From Limnobacter sp. SAORIC-580 (GTDB lineage Bacteria; Pseudomonadota; Gammaproteobacteria; Burkholderiales; Burkholderiaceae_B), in the NCBI RefSeq assembly GCF_013004065.1, contig NZ_CP053084.1, positions 1,798,001 to 1,862,000 on the forward strand: 64,000 nt of DNA. Direction: 5' to 3'. Below, in pieces: positions 1-8,761 of the stretch (position 1 is the first letter of the stretch; each line of letters begins with the position of its first letter). Made by a program: the position numbers and the translations under genes. The notes under the pieces were generated by a model that worked only from the letters and a program-made list of their open reading frames with translations, was not told where the DNA came from and did no database searches.

Positions 1-2
1 TG

Positions 3-1718
3 CCCCTGTTCAAGAAATTGGGCTTGGGCGCAATTTTGGGTTATCTGGCTGCCGGCGTGGTCATCGGCCCCCAAGTGCTGGGGCTGATCGACGACCCGGA
101 AAAGGTGCTGCACTTCTCTGAAATTGGCGTTATCTTGCTGCTGTTTGTCATTGGGCTGGAACTGGAGCCCGCCAAGCTTTGGGCCATGCGTGCGCAAGTA
201 CTCTTGCTGGGTTCGGGCCAGTTGTTCATTACTGCGGGCATCATTTACGGGGTGCTGGCATTCCTGTTCGAGATGAACAGCAATGCGGCCTTGGTCATCG
301 CCCTGGCTTTGGGCCTTTCCTCAACGGCGTTCGCCATTCAATTGATGGCCGACAAAGGTATCTTGGGCAATGAAGACGGCCGGCGTGGTTTTTCCATGTT
401 GCTGTTTCAAGACCTGGCGGTCGTTCCCATTCTGTTTGCCGTGCAGGCCTTGGCCCCAATAGAGCCCGACACCGACCCCGGACAGTGGTGGCTTGCACCC
501 GCGGCCATTCTCGGGTTGATTGTATTTGCGCGTTTTCTGATCAATCCCGCCCTGCACTTTTTATCCCGCTACGGCGGACGTGAAATCATGACTGTGGTGG
601 CCTTGTTGATTGTATTGGGCGCTGCGGTGGTGATGGAACATGCCAACCTCTCCATGGGTTTGGGTGCTTTCATGGCCGGCATGATGCTGGCCAACTCCTC
701 ATTTCGGCATCAGCTTGAAGCCGACGTAGAGCCCTTTAAGGGCTTAAGCCTGGGTCTGTTTTTCATCTCGATTGGCATGACCTTGAATTTCGGTCTGCTG
801 GTTGAATCTCCACTCACTGTGATGTTCGGCACCTTGGGCCTGATGTCATTGAAAGCACTGGTCATCATCGGCCTGGTCATGCTGGCAGGCGTTCCTTTCC
901 CGCGTGGCCTGATGCTGGGTTTGATGTTGTGTCAGGGCGGTGAATTCGGTTTCGTGATCATGGCGCAAGCCATGGATCTTCGTTTGCTGGGCGAAGGCAC
1001 AGCAGGCATGGTCAATTTGATGATCGGTATTTCCATGGCGCTGACTGCACCGGCGGTGTTGTGGTTTGAAAAATTCACCGACAAGCAAATTGCAAAAGCG
1101 CCCGAGAACATCGAAAAGTTTGACAGCAGCGAATCAGAAGCACTTATTCTCGGGTTCGGCCGGTTTGGGCAGGTTACTGGCCGTATTCTGGCGGCCAATC
1201 AAATTCACTTCACTGCGCTGGACAAGAACGCCGAGCACATTGAGTTCGTCAAGAAATTCGGCAATCAAGTGTATTACGGCGATGCCTCGCGTGCCGAAGT
1301 TCTTGAAGCTGCGGGTATTTCAAAGGTTCGCACCGTGATTGTGGCCATTGATGATCCGAAGATGTCGCAAGCCATTGTTGAGTTCATTGTTCATCATTAC
1401 CCAAAAATCACCATCATCGCCCGTGCGCACAATCGAAACGATTACCTCGCACTGAAGGCAGCAGGTGCGCATTCGGTGATCCGTGAATTGTTCGCTGGCG
1501 CACTGGAGGCAGCCACCGAGGCGCTGCATGCACTGGGGTACAGCGACGGCCAAGCCATGCAGAAAGCAGAAACATTCAAGCAACACGATGAAAGCCTGTT
1601 GAACAAGCAAGCCAAAGTGCTGGGCGACAGCGAGAAAGTAATTGAAATAGGTCGACAGGGGCGCGAGGAACTGGAAGCCATATTCCAGCAAGATCAACGG
1701 GCAGCAAACAGAAGCTAA
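3..1718 (+). CDS. KefB/KefC-type monovalent cation:proton antiporter (CPA2), 5' end cut by the window
   Basis: This gene encodes an inner-membrane CPA2 antiporter that probably exchanges K+ or Na+ for H+. The reading frame is open from base 3 with no stop, and the first residues visible (PLFKKLGLGAILGYLAAG) are internal to the family, so the true start lies upstream of the window; the TTG at 18 is not a start. About ten hydrophobic segments fill the first ~350 residues, followed by a soluble TrkA-N (RCK) domain that begins with the Rossmann motif GFGRFGQ and binds a nucleotide for gating. The stop codon is one base from the next ATG, which suggests a transcriptional unit with the MscS-like channel. 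I cannot tell Kef from other CPA2 members without the N-terminus and the ancillary gene. Confidence 0.9.
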   Translation, partial: PLFKKLGLGAILGYLAAGVVIGPQVLGLIDDPEKVLHFSEIGVILLLFVIGLELEPAKLWAMRAQVLLLGSGQLFITAGIIYGVLAFLFEMNSNAALVIALALGLSSTAFAIQLMADKGILGNEDGRRGFSMLLFQDLAVVPILFAVQALAPIEPDTDPGQWWLAPAAILGLIVFARFLINPALHFLSRYGGREIMTVVALLIVLGAAVVMEHANLSMGLGAFMAGMMLANSSFRHQLEADVEPFKGLSLGLFFISIGMTLNFGLLVESPLTVMFGTLGLMSLKALVIIGLVMLAGVPFPRGLMLGLMLCQGGEFGFVIMAQAMDLRLLGEGTAGMVNLMIGISMALTAPAVLWFEKFTDKQIAKAPENIEKFDSSESEALILGFGRFGQVTGRILAANQIHFTALDKNAEHIEFVKKFGNQVYYGDASRAEVLEAAGISKVRTVIVAIDDPKMSQAIVEFIVHHYPKITIIARAHNRNDYLALKAAGAHSVIRELFAGALEAATEALHALGYSDGQAMQKAETFKQHDESLLNKQAKVLGDSEKVIEIGRQGREELEAIFQQDQRAANRS

Positions 1719-1719
1719 G

Positions 1720-2619
1720 ATGGAAATTCTTCAATTTTTCAAAGACCTCGAACCCACGGTTGAACAGGTTTTCAATTTTCTCGAAGGCCGGCTTGGCAAG
1801 CTGGTCCTGTCGATCGCAATATTGATGTTGGCCACCACGATCAACCGCTTCATGCACTGGCGGCTGCTTCGGGAAACCAATGGAGCCACACCTCAAACGG
1901 GCAATGTGCGGGCCACTTGGGTTCGACGTAAAAACATTGTATGGGTCACTGCCCTGTTGCTGGTACTTGCTTTGTGGTCAGGGCAAATTACCGGTTTTCT
2001 GATTTCCCTGGCGGCCATTGGTGGTGCGCTGTTGATTGTCAGCAAAGAATTCATTTTGTGCCTGTGGGGTGCTTTGGTTATTTCCCTGAACAAAAGCCTT
2101 CGCATTGGCAGCACGATTGAAGTGGGCCAATTCACGGGGCAGTTGGTGAATACAGGTTTTGTAACCTTCGAACTGGCTGAAATTGGTCCGTCGAAAAAAC
2201 AAACTGGCCGCCTGCTGACATTGCCCAACAGCCTCGTATTCACGCAAGCCATGAAAAACCTTTCAGTGTATGGCTCCTACGGCATTCACCTGATCGACTT
2301 CAACTTTGACAAGTCTGTAAAAATTCAGGCTGCGGAATCGCTTGCGCTGAAACTGGCCGACGAGGCTGGAAAACACTGGATAGAGGAAGCCGAACGCCAT
2401 TTTTCAGCAATTGAACGTGACAATTTTGTCGATTTGCCCAAGGCCAGGCCTGAAGTGTTCTGGGCCAGCATCGACGAAAAATGCCTGCGCATGACCCTGC
2501 GGTTTGCCTGCCCCCTAAACAAGCGGGGGCAACTTGAAAAGTCAATCGTGAAACGGTTCTGGGTGGAGTATGGTGAATTGACCAGCGTTCAGGCAGACAC
2601 CGATTCCAAAACAGATTGA
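1720..2619 (+). CDS. MscS-like mechanosensitive ion channel family protein
   Basis: The 299-residue product looks like a small-conductance mechanosensitive channel: hydrophobic helices at about residues 25-45 and 75-118, then a soluble beta-rich domain with the MscS-type stretch IGSTIEVGQFTGQLV and the LPNS motif. Such channels open on membrane tension and release solutes during hypo-osmotic shock. It starts one base after the antiporter stop (TAAGATG), consistent with co-expression of two osmotic or ion-homeostasis genes. Its last ~30 bases overlap the end of the convergent GGDEF/EAL gene. I see no Gly/Ala-packed pore helix typical of E. coli MscS, so it belongs to a divergent branch; ion selectivity is unknown. 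Confidence 0.82.
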   Translation: MEILQFFKDLEPTVEQVFNFLEGRLGKLVLSIAILMLATTINRFMHWRLLRETNGATPQTGNVRATWVRRKNIVWVTALLLVLALWSGQITGFLISLAAIGGALLIVSKEFILCLWGALVISLNKSLRIGSTIEVGQFTGQLVNTGFVTFELAEIGPSKKQTGRLLTLPNSLVFTQAMKNLSVYGSYGIHLIDFNFDKSVKIQAAESLALKLADEAGKHWIEEAERHFSAIERDNFVDLPKARPEVFWASIDEKCLRMTLRFACPLNKRGQLEKSIVKRFWVEYGELTSVQADTDSKTD

Positions 2620-5486
2620 ACCAGACGTGCCCGGTTTTGATCGGGCATCAATTCCAGTGTGCTGTTCAAGTTCAGGAAACGCTCGCATTCTACTGCAGGG
2701 GATACCAGGTAACCCTGCACATAATCAACGCCAAGTTCTTTGACTTCTCGCAGGGTATGTAAATCCTCCACCCACTCGGCCACACATTTGCAACCCAGAT
2801 CGTGGGCCAAACCCACAATGGCAGTAATCACGGCATGGCTTTCCGTGCTGTGGCAAATGTTCTTCACAATCGATCCATCAATCTTGATGACATCTGCGTG
2901 CAGGTCCATCGCGTACCGGAAATTGCTGTACCCGGCACCAAAATCGTCCAGTGCAATGCGCACGCCCAGGCTGCGCACCTGTTCAATGAAATTCTGAACC
3001 GCCTGAAGATTGATCACCGAACCAACTTCTGTAATTTCGAGGCACAACTTTGAGGCGTGCTGCTGATGTACGCGAATCAACGCCAACGTGTCCTGTAGAA
3101 AAATTTCATCGTTCAAAGAACCGGGTGAGACATTGATGCTCAACACGCTCAACTTGTTTAACTGCTGTGCATGCTGAGCCAGAAAATCGAGTGTATGGCT
3201 TAATACCCAATTGTCCAGAAACGCGGTGTGCCCACCCCGCTCACAGGCCTCAATCAAAAACCCGGCCGATCCAAGCTTGCCGTTCTCATCCTTGATCCGT
3301 AACAGGGCTTCCGCATACAAGGGTCCGTTGTGCTCATTCAAAGCCAGTATGGGTTGCCACGCCAGGGTCAAACCAGTGGGCAATTTTTGATCATCGAGCC
3401 TGCGAATGGTTCTGGATTGATCAAGTAAACTGCGGGTCTGGTTTTGCTCAAACACCACCCGCTCAACCTTGTTGTTGCGTTTGGCCTTGAACTTGGACTC
3501 ACGCATGGACATTTCAACGGTTTCCATGACATCGAGCACGTTGTCAACCAGCCCCTGAAATACCAGTGTAGCCAGCACAGAGGTTTGAATACTTCTGCCG
3601 TCAAATTGAAACGGCACTGAATCCAGCCTGTACAAAAATGCATTGAAGGCTTCTTCTGCACGCTCCGTGTCGTTCTGATGAATCATGATTGCGAATTGAT
3701 CAACATGCAGCCGTGCAATCTCGCCATGGGCGTTCATGTGGCGATACAGCTCAGTGTGAAAGGCTCGAAGCAACTGGTCAGACACCGCAAGGCCATATGC
3801 GCTGATCAAACGCGAAAACTGTTGAATATCGACACAAAAGAAAGTGAAACTGGCCGCACGCTTGTTCAGCTTGTTGTGAATAATGTTTTGCAGCCCACGT
3901 CGATTCAGGGCGCCAGTCAATTCATCGTGTGTGGCCTGGTACTGCAAGGCCAACTCACGGTCTTTTCTGGCTGTAAAGTCCGCTACCACGCCCACGAGTT
4001 CCCGGTGATCGCGACTAACCACCAGCTCATACCAACGTGTTTGCCCCTCACCCACCACAACAGGCAATTCACGCCGTGATGATTTGCCGGGTTGCTCCAG
4101 CAAATTAAAAAGCGCAGCAAGGCGCTGCGGCTGAAGAAAGTCGAGCGTGGGCATGCCCTCCCGATTCAGGAACAAATCGGTGAACTGTTTGTTGAAGTGG
4201 ATCAATTGACCATGGCGCGTGCAAGTAAACATGGCTGACGGCGCAATATCAAAAACACTCTCCAGGCGCTCGTGGGCCTGTTTTATTTCCTGTGCTGCCA
4301 ACTGTTGTTGCCATTGTGCTTTCCTTAAAAACTCGGCCAAGGCAACAGCAGTCATGAGGCTGGCCAGCACCGTGACCGAGGCACTGTTGAAATACTGCAG
4401 CAGAAAACGTTGATCAAACCAGGCTGACAAAACTTCAGCCACTGCACCAGCCAAGGAAATCAACATCGCCGCGAGGTAGTAAATTGCAACGCGGTCACGT
4501 TTCTCCAGAAAATTCTGGATTACTACCCAAGCCACAGCCGAGGCTGCAACCAAGCTCATGGGCCAAAACAACTCCAGAAAGGTGCGGTACGGAGAGAACA
4601 GCGCCAGGGCAGTGAGAATTACACTGGCACACTGCAGGGCGCGCAATACACCCAACCACGATTCTCGGCAAATGTTTTCAAACAGGTGCCACACAATCAG
4701 CACTGTTGAGGTGAAGTACATGGCCAAGGCCAGCATGCGGGCCCGCATGAGCGGCTCAGATTTCAAATCAAAACCAAAAATTGAATGGTCCCAACCTTCC
4801 GACAATGCCACCAATCGAAGACTGGCAAACAGCCAGAACCCGTAACTGACAAACAGTACGCTGCGGGTCATGAACGCGGCAACTGCCACCATGCCGATCA
4901 TGAGATAAAGAACACCCTCAAGAAAACTTTGGCGGCGTTCGGAGACCAGAATGGTTTCATTGAAATTTGCAGCTGTTTGCAAACCAATTTCAAGACTGGC
5001 GGGCCCGATGAACTTGAACTGGCAAAGTACACCTTGCAGATTGACAGGATTTGTCAGGTTTGCTGACACCACACGCCCCTGGTTTGTCTCCAGCTGAATT
5101 TCCTGCAAGGTGCCGTTGGGGTATGCAAGCCAGCAGCTGGACTGCACCACATGCCGTGATCTGAAAAAAATTTGTTCATACTGTTGTGCCATGGTTTGCG
5201 ACACATTTGCATAAACCCAATAGGGCGTCTCTTTCAAGTGGGTGCGCAGCACAGTCTGCTCAGCTTGGTTTTTTAATTGTTCTACTACATTGAACAAACT
5301 GCCCTGCACATCTTCTTCAGCAAGGCTCGAGAATACCAGTGGCACTTCAGGGGGGCTGTTCTCGCCAAGCACCGACAAGTTGACAAAAGACACCAGCAGA
5401 AAAAAACTCAACAACACCACCGACAGAAAGGGCACCCAAGGTGTTTTCTGAAATGAGTCTGCGACAGCAATAGGCATGGAAATCAT
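2589..5486 (-). CDS. 7TM-DISM sensor protein with PAS, degenerate GGDEF and intact EAL domains
   Basis: This 965-residue membrane protein is a c-di-GMP enzyme. In order: an N-terminal membrane anchor (~18-38), a periplasmic segment (~45-185), about seven hydrophobic helices (~190-390) like the 7TMR-DISM family, a PAS domain (~400-510), a GGDEF domain (~520-670) and an EAL domain (~690-950). The GGDEF signature is replaced by HVDQF, so cyclase activity is unlikely. The EAL domain keeps EALLR, the LEITE segment, DDFGAG and KIDGSIV, which supports phosphodiesterase activity. Its ATG overlaps the stop of the FeeM-like gene upstream (ATGA), so the two are translationally coupled. A periplasmic ligand probably controls c-di-GMP breakdown; the ligand is unknown. 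Confidence 0.9.
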   Translation of the reverse strand: MISMPIAVADSFQKTPWVPFLSVVLLSFFLLVSFVNLSVLGENSPPEVPLVFSSLAEEDVQGSLFNVVEQLKNQAEQTVLRTHLKETPYWVYANVSQTMAQQYEQIFFRSRHVVQSSCWLAYPNGTLQEIQLETNQGRVVSANLTNPVNLQGVLCQFKFIGPASLEIGLQTAANFNETILVSERRQSFLEGVLYLMIGMVAVAAFMTRSVLFVSYGFWLFASLRLVALSEGWDHSIFGFDLKSEPLMRARMLALAMYFTSTVLIVWHLFENICRESWLGVLRALQCASVILTALALFSPYRTFLELFWPMSLVAASAVAWVVIQNFLEKRDRVAIYYLAAMLISLAGAVAEVLSAWFDQRFLLQYFNSASVTVLASLMTAVALAEFLRKAQWQQQLAAQEIKQAHERLESVFDIAPSAMFTCTRHGQLIHFNKQFTDLFLNREGMPTLDFLQPQRLAALFNLLEQPGKSSRRELPVVVGEGQTRWYELVVSRDHRELVGVVADFTARKDRELALQYQATHDELTGALNRRGLQNIIHNKLNKRAASFTFFCVDIQQFSRLISAYGLAVSDQLLRAFHTELYRHMNAHGEIARLHVDQFAIMIHQNDTERAEEAFNAFLYRLDSVPFQFDGRSIQTSVLATLVFQGLVDNVLDVMETVEMSMRESKFKAKRNNKVERVVFEQNQTRSLLDQSRTIRRLDDQKLPTGLTLAWQPILALNEHNGPLYAEALLRIKDENGKLGSAGFLIEACERGGHTAFLDNWVLSHTLDFLAQHAQQLNKLSVLSINVSPGSLNDEIFLQDTLALIRVHQQHASKLCLEITEVGSVINLQAVQNFIEQVRSLGVRIALDDFGAGYSNFRYAMDLHADVIKIDGSIVKNICHSTESHAVITAIVGLAHDLGCKCVAEWVEDLHTLREVKELGVDYVQGYLVSPAVECERFLNLNSTLELMPDQNRARLVQSVLESVSA

Positions 5487-6196
5487 CCGATAGAGCGCAA
5501 TTGATTTTGCGTTTCCAGTTGCAAGGTACGCATCTGAATGTTTTGCAACAAATCAGGATGAGAGCTGGAGAAATAAACTGAGTGGAGCGGATTCGCGCTT
5601 AATAACCAGCGTGCCTCGATATGAAATACATCAAACCAGAGAATTCGGTGAGGAATCATGCCAATGTGCTTCATGGCCACAAACTCATCAGGCTGAAGCA
5701 CATCATCCAGATCAAACCGTCGGTACTGCCTGTCCACCGGGTAACGTACACAAAGAAAACATCGGTCCACCAAATTCGCCCTGCTGTACCAGTAGGCCGC
5801 TTTGATCAACATCAACCTCAATGCCAAACCATTCGAACGCGCAGGTATGGCCAGCCTCGATACCTCGGCAATTCGCCCTGTTCTCAGGGCCTTGGGCAAT
5901 GCATATGACTCCTCAAGGCGAAGCTGCTGCTGATTGGCAATTTGAACCCGCACAGTGCCAATGCAACTTCCATCCAACTTTGAAAAAGCCAGAAGCACGG
6001 CAAAGTCGGGGTTGCGATCATCGGCATCGGGTACAGCCAGCTTTTCACCCAGCAAAGGCAGATGCTTTCCGTAAGCGATTTGACGGGCTTTGGCGGCCAG
6101 CTCAAGTTCACGGTCGTTTTGTGCAATCGCAATCCAGAATGGCAACAATTGGGAGCTTGGATCGAACAAAAAGTTGACTGCTGAAAGACTGGCCAT
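5483..6196 (-). CDS. FeeM-like N-acyl amino acid synthase / GNAT-fold acyltransferase
   Basis: The 237-residue product resembles the FeeM/autoinducer-synthase-like branch of GNAT acyltransferases, which join an acyl group from acyl-ACP to an amino acid. Supporting features are the early RxxVY-like region (RQIAYGKHLPLL), the GTVRVQIA strand, and the EVSRLAI strand followed by a basic helix, the usual acyl-CoA/ACP site. The start is supported by GGAGA six bases upstream of ATG. It is the first gene of a two-gene operon and overlaps the c-di-GMP phosphodiesterase by ATGA. The family assignment rests on fold-level similarity; an ordinary GNAT acetyltransferase is the alternative. No signal peptide is seen, so it acts in the cytoplasm. 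Confidence 0.65.
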   Translation of the reverse strand: MASLSAVNFLFDPSSQLLPFWIAIAQNDRELELAAKARQIAYGKHLPLLGEKLAVPDADDRNPDFAVLLAFSKLDGSCIGTVRVQIANQQQLRLEESYALPKALRTGRIAEVSRLAIPARSNGLALRLMLIKAAYWYSRANLVDRCFLCVRYPVDRQYRRFDLDDVLQPDEFVAMKHIGMIPHRILWFDVFHIEARWLLSANPLHSVYFSSSHPDLLQNIQMRTLQLETQNQLRSIG

Positions 6197-6388
6197 GGGG
6201 TTCTCCGATGAATGGATTCACCTTAAATATTCCACATCCAATTTGCGTCCCCCCGATCGGGTTAAAGCTTCGGTCACTCCCTATCACCCTTAGGGCCTAG
6301 AAATAATCGGTATTCGGAATATCAATACAAGGTTTATCGAGTGTGAGAGAATCTGGCAAAACACAATAAATTCAGGAGATACAGCGCA

Positions 6389-7612
6389 ATGAAAAAGAAA
6401 GAATTCGACGTGATCGTGTTCGGGGCAAGCAGCTTCGTCGGTCAAATTTTGGTGCAGTACCTGTGGAAGCGCCATGGCTTGAATGGCGAGATCAAATGGG
6501 CGATTGCGGGGCGCGATGCCGACAAACTGGCAGTGTTGAAAAACCGCTTGGGTGAGCAGGCCCGAGAGCTTCCGACCATTTTGGCCAATGCCGGTAAAGA
6601 AACTGATTTGCGAAATCTGTGTGCAAAAACCAGGGTTGTGGTTTCAACAGTGGGCCCTTACGCTTTGTATGGTTCCGATTTGGTGAAAGTGTGTGCTGAA
6701 ACCGGCACCGACTACTGCGACCTCACCGGTGAAGTGCAATGGATTGCACGGATGATTGAAGCCCACGAAGACACCGCCAAACAAAGCGGTGCACGCATTG
6801 TGCATTGCTGCGGTTTCGATTCAATTCCTTCTGATTTGGGCGTGCTGTTTCTACAGAAGGCGGCCAGCGTTCAATATGGTGAACCTTGCCAACAAATACG
6901 CATGCGGGTCAGGAAACTGAAGGGTGAATTTTCAGGTGGCACCGTGGCCAGCATGATCAACGTAACGCGCGAAGTTGCGGCTGACCGTTCACTGGCGAAG
7001 AAACTGGCCAACCCATACTTGATATCCCCTGCCCGCCTGGCTGCACGCCAGCCCAATGTAAGCTTCGCAGAATTTGACCCAGTGGCAAAAAGCTGGCTGG
7101 CACCTTTTGTTATGGCGGGTATTAATACGCGCGTGGTTCATCGAAGCAATGCGCTGCAAAATTATGGATACGGAAAAGAATTCAAGTACGACGAAGCGAT
7201 GATGACCGGAAATGGATTCAAAGGCCGCATGACTGCGATGGGACTGGCCAGCGGCATGGCTGGGTTTTTGATCGGTGCAGCACTGCCGCCAACCCGTTGG
7301 GTGCTTGAAAAATTCGTGGTTCCCAAACCTGGCGAAGGCCCCAGTGAAACTTCGCAGCAACGCGGCTCTTATGACCTGCGCTTTTATGGCACCACCAGCA
7401 AGGGCAATACTTTGACAGCCAAAGTAACAGGCGATATGGACCCGGGTTATGGCTCAACCGGAAAAATGCTGGGCGAGGCTGCGGTGTGCCTGGCCCTGGA
7501 CATTCAAAACCACGCTGGCGGGTTCTGGACACCCGCCTCACTGATGGGCGAACAACTGATAAGCCGATTGCAACAGCATGCGGGCCTTACTTTCGAGCTG
7601 TTGCAGAATTAA
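6389..7612 (+). CDS. Saccharopine dehydrogenase-like NAD(P)-binding oxidoreductase
   Basis: The 407-residue protein opens with a nucleotide-binding Rossmann motif (DVIVFGASSFVGQ) and continues with features of the saccharopine dehydrogenase/trans-acting enoyl reductase family: STVGPYALYGSDLVKVCAE, the DLTGE motif and HCCGFDSIPSDLG. The length matches the family. Members reduce lipid intermediates in mycobacteria but are widespread and mostly uncharacterised in proteobacteria. The start has an AGGAG element upstream (caggagatacagcgca). It is monocistronic, flanked by genes on the other strand. True saccharopine (lysine) metabolism is unlikely because the characterised lysine enzymes lack the GFDSIPSDLG block. 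Confidence 0.82.
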   Translation: MKKKEFDVIVFGASSFVGQILVQYLWKRHGLNGEIKWAIAGRDADKLAVLKNRLGEQARELPTILANAGKETDLRNLCAKTRVVVSTVGPYALYGSDLVKVCAETGTDYCDLTGEVQWIARMIEAHEDTAKQSGARIVHCCGFDSIPSDLGVLFLQKAASVQYGEPCQQIRMRVRKLKGEFSGGTVASMINVTREVAADRSLAKKLANPYLISPARLAARQPNVSFAEFDPVAKSWLAPFVMAGINTRVVHRSNALQNYGYGKEFKYDEAMMTGNGFKGRMTAMGLASGMAGFLIGAALPPTRWVLEKFVVPKPGEGPSETSQQRGSYDLRFYGTTSKGNTLTAKVTGDMDPGYGSTGKMLGEAAVCLALDIQNHAGGFWTPASLMGEQLISRLQQHAGLTFELLQN

Positions 7613-7617
7613 ACAAC

Positions 7618-8667
7618 TTAACGCACTTCAAACCTGGCCAGCAAACGCCCAAGCTGGTCATACAACTCCATACGCTGACCCAGAATATTCCAGCTTCTGA
7701 CCTGGGTCAGCGTGTCAATCAGTTCAGTATCTACATTACCCTCGCTTAAGCAGGCCATGCGTGTGGCAGCAACCAGGCTCAATTGAACAAAACTCCCGTC
7801 GAGTGCATACGTACCAAGCAACTGGTTACAACCCCCTGAGCCACTCAGCCGGTTGTTATCCACATGCAACATCAAACCCGGTGCACGGCCGGTTTCAGGC
7901 AACACCACTGGCTTTCCCTGCAGTTGTACCAGCGTCCAGAATTGATTTTCCAATTTGGCCGAGCGCAGGTGTTTGGGGCAATTGCCACTTGCAATGTTCT
8001 CAAAGCGCAGGGGGTGCAAACTTGGTGTAAGTTTATCCCCCTCCATCGATTGCGCAGGCTTGATATGACCATACACAGTCGCAAGCAGTGCCTGCCCGGG
8101 TTCTTCACGAAGTTGCAAATAAGCATTCTCAAGTTTTGCATTGTCACCCATGGCAACCACGGGCAAGTTCAGGCCACTTGCACATTCAATAAAACGGCCA
8201 GCATCGGCAAAATAGCGATAAAGCCCCGTGAGCGGAAACAACTTCAAGTCTGGTACATCCGCAGTTGCGGTGCGATTCAAGCTGTAATTCAAGGTCGAAA
8301 AAATGGTGCGCGCTTCAAGATCCAGCATTTCAATTTCGTCAGCTGACTTCACCCGAAAATAACGCAACTCGGAATTTTGCCCCTGCGTCACCAAAATGTT
8401 TCCGTAATGCGACATCACCCAACGTCCCAAATCGCTGGCTTGATTGGGCAAAGGTTGCCCCACATAAAATTGGCGGGAGAAAAAAGTACCGTCGGCCTGC
8501 AAGGTAATGTTTGTCTGAATACCTTCGCAACTGGCACAAGGCAAGGTGCCTGAAAATGTGGCGGGTAACTGGGGTAAGGGCACAGGGACAGCAGCAGTTG
8601 CGTTAACCGGGCCTGAGTGCCAGAAAACAAAAGCCATCAATACACACGCCCAGAGTTTCTCGAACAT
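7618..8667 (-). CDS. Exported NlpE N-terminal domain / META domain protein
   Basis: From the ATG at 8667, which has AGGAG eight bases upstream, this is a 349-residue exported protein with a signal peptide (MFEKLWACVLMAFVFW, cleavage near VNATA). Residues ~35-135 match the NlpE N-terminal domain, including the paired cysteines in LPCASCEGI and the DGTFF strand. The C-terminal ~110 residues match a META domain (GGCNQLLGTY, then TRMAC). NlpE senses envelope and copper stress and META domains occur in heat-shock lipoproteins such as HslJ, so an envelope-stress role is inferred. No lipobox is visible, so it is probably periplasmic. It is divergent from the next lipoprotein gene. Confidence 0.82.
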   Translation of the reverse strand: MFEKLWACVLMAFVFWHSGPVNATAAVPVPLPQLPATFSGTLPCASCEGIQTNITLQADGTFFSRQFYVGQPLPNQASDLGRWVMSHYGNILVTQGQNSELRYFRVKSADEIEMLDLEARTIFSTLNYSLNRTATADVPDLKLFPLTGLYRYFADAGRFIECASGLNLPVVAMGDNAKLENAYLQLREEPGQALLATVYGHIKPAQSMEGDKLTPSLHPLRFENIASGNCPKHLRSAKLENQFWTLVQLQGKPVVLPETGRAPGLMLHVDNNRLSGSGGCNQLLGTYALDGSFVQLSLVAATRMACLSEGNVDTELIDTLTQVRSWNILGQRMELYDQLGRLLARFEVR

Positions 8668-8761
8668 GGGGATTTGCTCCTGCGATGTTGTTGATTCTTG
8701 ATTATTACATCCAAACATTTGCACTCAAAGTACAAGCTTCATCTCATGGGGAATTTGATAC

